Source: UBA868 sp016776875
GTDB lineage: Bacteria; Pseudomonadota; Gammaproteobacteria; Arenicellales; UBA868
DNA length: 64,000 nucleotides
Direction: 5' to 3'
Assembly: GCA_051201585.1 (NCBI GenBank)
Contig: CP179198.1
Span: 1,612,001 to 1,676,000 of the forward strand
In this document: positions 61,582-64,000 of the stretch, piece by piece
Position numbering within the stretch: the stretch's first letter is position 1
Layout: each line of letters starts with the position of its first letter
The notes under the pieces: generated by a model
What the model was told of the DNA's origin: nothing
Databases searched by the model: none
Seen by the model: only the letters and a program-made list of their open reading frames with translations
Made by a program: the position numbers and the translations under genes

Positions 61582-61796
61582 TAACGTGAATTTTTGACTG
61601 TAATTTTGTGTCAATGAATGAATAAATAAAGAGATTTTTGTGAATAAGCGCCCGTTGTACAAGAAATCAACGAAACCCTGATTGCGCGGCTGGCGTCCTA
61701 CAGATGCTCCCCTGCGTTGTGATCGCTCTTGCATAAAACTTGAATGTACTGCGGGTGTCGTTGCGCTGTTCTCCTGCCCCTTCCTGCCAACTCCAA

Positions 61797-62810
61797 TTAC
61801 AAATCGCTGCAGGGATCGCCCTCCGCTTCACAATTAACGATACATTCATCCCATGTACACACCCCCCCTATAGTTCCACCACCACCACCGCCGCCGACTA
61901 CGCTCTGGACAAGTATCCCATTCGGTGGATCGGGCATGACGCCATCGTGCACCCTCACATCCCTTTGTTCAGGTGATGCATTTAAGGTATTCATCACTGT
62001 ATTTGTGGTGGCCTCCGTTTGTGCTTCATCCCCTTTGAAGAGATCAGCAAATGACCAGTTAATGGTCGCCATGACACGTGTCTCAAAGGCATCGTCATAT
62101 GAGACTTTAAGGCCAGCGGTTAGGTTATTCGTAATATCATAGTTAAGGCCAGCTGATGCGCCTGAGCCACTGGCTTCCCCGACATCCCCGTTCTGGTGGT
62201 AGTAACCCACTGTGACTTTGGTTTTGTCATTGATCTGGTAGCCGACATCCGCTCCATAGGTCTCAAGTGCACCGCCTTCATAGTGACTATTCAATTGTTG
62301 TTCGGTATCCCCTGTGGGAATTAGGGCATACACATCAAAGCGCCATTGGTTGGAGACAAACTCAGCACCTAGGGCCGCCTGCTGGAAGTCAACGGTTCTG
62401 GGGTCAGTGACCACTACATTGGTATCCACTGGCCCTGCTTTTAATTCTCTAGTGTCATAGCCTGCATAGACCCCATACATCTGGCCTGATTCGTTTAACC
62501 GTCGATAACCCAGACGGGTAGAAGTCGAGAGTGTGGTGCCTGCCACATCGGTATTGATAATACTGCTATCGCCTGATCGGTCATCCAGGTTGGCTTTGGC
62601 TTCTATGTCTACATAGGTGACGGCATTGGAGGTTTTATGAAGGGGAATGAAAGCCCCTGCCCCGATGGCATTAGGCACTCCTGCGCCTTGGGTCTGGCCG
62701 ATGGCCCTTAGATCAAAGTTAACCGTATCTTCTACAGAAATATCCTGTGCAAATATGGGATAAACCACTAGAAGAAGAAGGCTTGCAACAACAGGAGTGA
62801 AACGATTCAT
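61797..62810 (-). CDS. Outer-membrane beta-barrel protein with Gly/Cys-rich tail
   Basis: 337 residues. Signal peptide 1-21 (ASLLLLVVYPIFA). Residues about 30-260 alternate in short amphipathic strands (LSTSTRLGYRRLNESGQMYG, VYAGYDTREL, TYGADVGYQINDKTKVTVGY) and end in INWSFADLF, a barrel like inverse-autotransporter beta domains known from picocyanobacteria and others. Then a linker, a run of seven Gly, and a tail with four Cys (GVCTWDECIVNCEAEGDPC). Function unknown; the tail is the odd part. On the same strand as, and about 720 bases downstream of, the Nif11-leader gene. Confidence 0.72.
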   Translation of the reverse strand: MNRFTPVVASLLLLVVYPIFAQDISVEDTVNFDLRAIGQTQGAGVPNAIGAGAFIPLHKTSNAVTYVDIEAKANLDDRSGDSSIINTDVAGTTLSTSTRLGYRRLNESGQMYGVYAGYDTRELKAGPVDTNVVVTDPRTVDFQQAALGAEFVSNQWRFDVYALIPTGDTEQQLNSHYEGGALETYGADVGYQINDKTKVTVGYYHQNGDVGEASGSGASAGLNYDITNNLTAGLKVSYDDAFETRVMATINWSFADLFKGDEAQTEATTNTVMNTLNASPEQRDVRVHDGVMPDPPNGILVQSVVGGGGGGGTIGGVCTWDECIVNCEAEGDPCSDL

Positions 62811-62957
62811 ATCGCTTGATTTCAGTTAATGTGAATAAATACCTGAGAAGATGCTGTGATACATCACCAAAGCGCAGGCTGGCTTTGATGGAATAGAAGG
62901 TAACAGACTGGGTGAGATAAATCTAATGCGCTAGATGCATCTAAGAGCAGAGAATTG

Positions 62958-62976
62958 GGTTAAGCGGTTGGGATGA
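62958..62976 (+). repeat. 19-bp direct repeat, left copy
   Basis: GGTTAAGCGGTTGGGATGA, identical to 63503-63521, 545 bases apart, bracketing the VOC gene. Confidence 0.85.
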
Positions 62977-63051
62977 TAGATTAAACCCTTCTTCTTTAAA
63001 TGATTCAGCAGAAAATATAAACCTGCATGGTTATTAAAGCGCTTTAGTCTT

Positions 63052-63489
63052 ATGGAATTTCAAAAAACTGGCACGGTGGTGGCCGAACTCTGGTGTAGCG
63101 ACTTTCAAGAAAGTCTTCGGTTTTATACCGAATCCCTTGGTTTTCGCATTGGTCAACATAAAGCAGGTAGTTCTCATGCCTATTTATTGCTAGGTACGGC
63201 ACAGATTATGATTTCCAATTTTGCACAAGACGGGACATGGGAAACAGGTCCGTTTAGCAGGCCCCTTGGAAGAGGGATCAATTTCAGTTTTTTTATTAAT
63301 GATGTTCAATCCTTTTACGATAAGCTTGTTTCAGATGACATTTCCCCTTTCGTCGACCTCTATACGATCTGGTATTGGCGTCCTGACTGCATGGCGAATC
63401 ATAAAGAATTTGCCCTTCTTGACCCTGATGGTTACATGCTTCGATTCTCTGAATGCATAGGTAATCATCCAAACAAGACAAATGATTAA
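63052..63489 (+). CDS. VOC-family (glyoxalase/bleomycin-resistance-like) protein
   Basis: 145 residues with one VOC module. The N-terminal AELWCSDFQESLRFYTESLGF is the first beta-alpha-beta unit with the Glu ligand, and FALLDPDGYMLRFSE the closing strand with the second Glu. Bleomycin-binding and dioxygenase-like functions are both possible; not glyoxalase I, which occurs at 31235. It is the only plus-strand gene in this end of the window and is flanked by 19-base direct repeats, as if inserted. Confidence 0.78.
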   Translation: MEFQKTGTVVAELWCSDFQESLRFYTESLGFRIGQHKAGSSHAYLLLGTAQIMISNFAQDGTWETGPFSRPLGRGINFSFFINDVQSFYDKLVSDDISPFVDLYTIWYWRPDCMANHKEFALLDPDGYMLRFSECIGNHPNKTND

Positions 63490-63502
63490 GGCAAAAGCAT
63501 TA

Positions 63503-63521
63503 GGTTAAGCGGTTGGGATGA
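63503..63521 (+). repeat. 19-bp direct repeat, right copy
   Basis: GGTTAAGCGGTTGGGATGA, seven bases beyond the Nif11-leader stop codon (on the minus strand) and 13 bases after the VOC stop. Confidence 0.85.
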
Positions 63522-63527
63522 ATGGGT

Positions 63528-63788
63528 TTAACATTTACCGCCGCTTCTGCCACCCCCGCTGATCAACTCCAACTCAAAGTCAGTCAGATCACCATCTTGT
63601 CCCAAGAAGTCCTGATGGGCGTACACCTCATCTGAAGTAATCGTGTAACCATGTGTCTTGGCAAGGGTTGTGATGCCATCTCCCATGCCAGTGCCATTAG
63701 CTGTTGCGGCATTAATGATGGACACCACTGCTTCTTGAAGATCATCATCTTCAAGAACGGCATTACGGAAGGAATTAAAGTCGGTCAT
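63528..63788 (-). CDS. Nif11-type leader peptide (candidate RiPP precursor)
   Basis: 86 residues from ATG 63788 with a strong CAGGAGAA ribosome site; the longer frame to 63878 belongs to the upstream gene region. The N-terminal part (FNSFRNAVLEDDDLQEAVV, then LAKTHGYTITSDEV) is the Nif11-like leader fold. It ends with DLTDFELELISGGG, the acidic stretch and double-glycine export/cleavage site of leader peptides, leaving a very short core of about six or seven residues, RSGGKC, with a terminal Cys. Sits 13 bases after a pentapeptide-repeat gene on the same strand. No modifying enzyme is inside the window; it may lie to the right. Could also be a leader-like protein without maturation. Confidence 0.78.
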   Translation of the reverse strand: MTDFNSFRNAVLEDDDLQEAVVSIINAATANGTGMGDGITTLAKTHGYTITSDEVYAHQDFLGQDGDLTDFELELISGGGRSGGKC

Positions 63789-63801
63789 GGGATTCTCCTG
63801 A

Positions 63802-64000
63802 TTAAAACGGGCAATCGTTACCTGAAGTTCCCCAGTTGATTCCGTTGGGGCAGATGGTGGATGAGGTTGCTTGGACACCAGTCAGGTTCGCACCACTCAG
63901 GTCCGCACCATACAGGTCCGCATTACTCAGGTTTGCACCATTCAGGTTCGCATGAGTCAGGTTCGCGCCATACAGGAACGCATTACTCAGGTTTGCTTCA
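63802..64000 (-). CDS. Pentapeptide-repeat protein, N-terminus off window
   Basis: Partial frame entering from the right edge. It contains at least eight A(N/D)Lxx repeats (ANLSNAFLYGANLTHANLNG and following), which form a right-handed quadrilateral beta helix, then a short tail with two Cys (TICPNGINWGTSGNDCPF). Stop TAA at 63802-63804, 13 bases before the Nif11-leader start, so one transcript. Function of such proteins is mostly unknown; cysteine-ended versions are frequent in marine cyanobacteria. Confidence 0.85.
   Translation of the reverse strand, partial: EANLSNAFLYGANLTHANLNGANLSNADLYGADLSGANLTGVQATSSTICPNGINWGTSGNDCPF

Larger units (their letters stand above)
61418..61796. other. 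Regulatory region upstream of dctP
   Basis: 379 bases without a supported gene. Contains the dctP promoter and palindrome listed separately, an AT-rich stretch, and at 61660-61796 a GC-richer segment between the barrel gene end and the promoter that I cannot assign. The 84-codon frame 61480-61734 overlaps the promoter and is not believed. Confidence 0.5.

Noticed and set aside
61480..61734. 84-codon frame upstream of dctP
   Set aside because: It contains the dctP promoter and palindrome, has no ribosome site and an unlikely composition.
62957..63533. Integron attC sites around the VOC gene (GTTAAGC fits GTTRRRY, GTTTAAC fits RYYYAAC)
   Set aside because: The two boxes occur in the wrong order and only 14 bases apart, no paired L boxes are seen, and there is no integrase.
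63850..64000. Short regular repeats resembling a CRISPR array
   Set aside because: The period is 15 bases and in frame; it encodes A(N/D)Lxx pentapeptides with no spacers.

Overview
The window looks like a chromosomal segment of a marine, aerobic, free-living gammaproteobacterium. The strongest evidence is the block argC - erpA - anmK - M23 peptidase - tyrS - rRNA operon (about 41.6-55.6 kb), an arrangement I know from Pseudomonas-like gammaproteobacteria. Marine habits are suggested by an aminoethylphosphonate-type ABC importer, a TRAP carboxylate importer, a secreted arylsulfatase and propionyl-CoA metabolism. Species-level identity cannot be read from the sequence. GTG and TTG starts are common.

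Layout. 0-6.3 kb (minus strand): purL (runs off the left edge), purC, dapA, LD-carboxypeptidase. 6.5-13.9 kb: two GT4 glycosyltransferases and a histidine phosphatase coupled by ATGA overlaps, a P1 peptidase, then minus-strand GNAT, two tandem MurG-like glycosyltransferases and a MaoC-like protein. 14-27.4 kb: acyl-CoA ligase, a prpE - methylmalonyl-CoA mutase - pccB - MOSC operon for propionate, then enoyl-CoA hydratase, mtnA, tail-specific protease and avtA. 27.4-31.7 kb: Nudix, GMC oxidoreductase, HAD phosphatase, tyrosine phosphatase, glyoxalase I. 31.7-37.6 kb: 2-aminoethylphosphonate-type ABC importer, divergent from a DUF47-PiT phosphate importer. 37.6-41.5 kb: D-amino-acid aminotransferase and ddl, an EamA permease and small genes. 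41.6-49.7 kb: complete 16S-Ile-Ala-23S-5S operon followed by an arylsulfatase and a second 5S copy. 49.8-56.7 kb: tyrS, M23 peptidase, anmK, erpA, argC, amrS. 56.9 kb: tRNA-Gln. 57-64 kb: accessory region with a TRAP transporter, a beta-barrel protein with a Gly/Cys tail, a VOC protein between 19-bp direct repeats, a Nif11-type leader peptide and a pentapeptide-repeat protein cut by the right edge.

Two cautions. First, at least ten conserved genes or gene ends (purL, dapA, a glycosyltransferase, methylmalonyl-CoA mutase, mtnA, aminotransferase, amrS twice, TRAP permease twice, and probably the phosphonate binding protein) are broken by single-base indels, mostly in short homopolymers. This pattern fits residual sequencing error better than mass gene decay, so split genes are annotated here as single genes. 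Second, the 57-64 kb region differs in character from the conserved core and may be transferred DNA.

The most interesting loci are the pentapeptide/Nif11/beta-barrel cluster (a candidate uncharacterised peptide natural-product or export locus) and the sulfatase lodged between two 5S rRNA copies.
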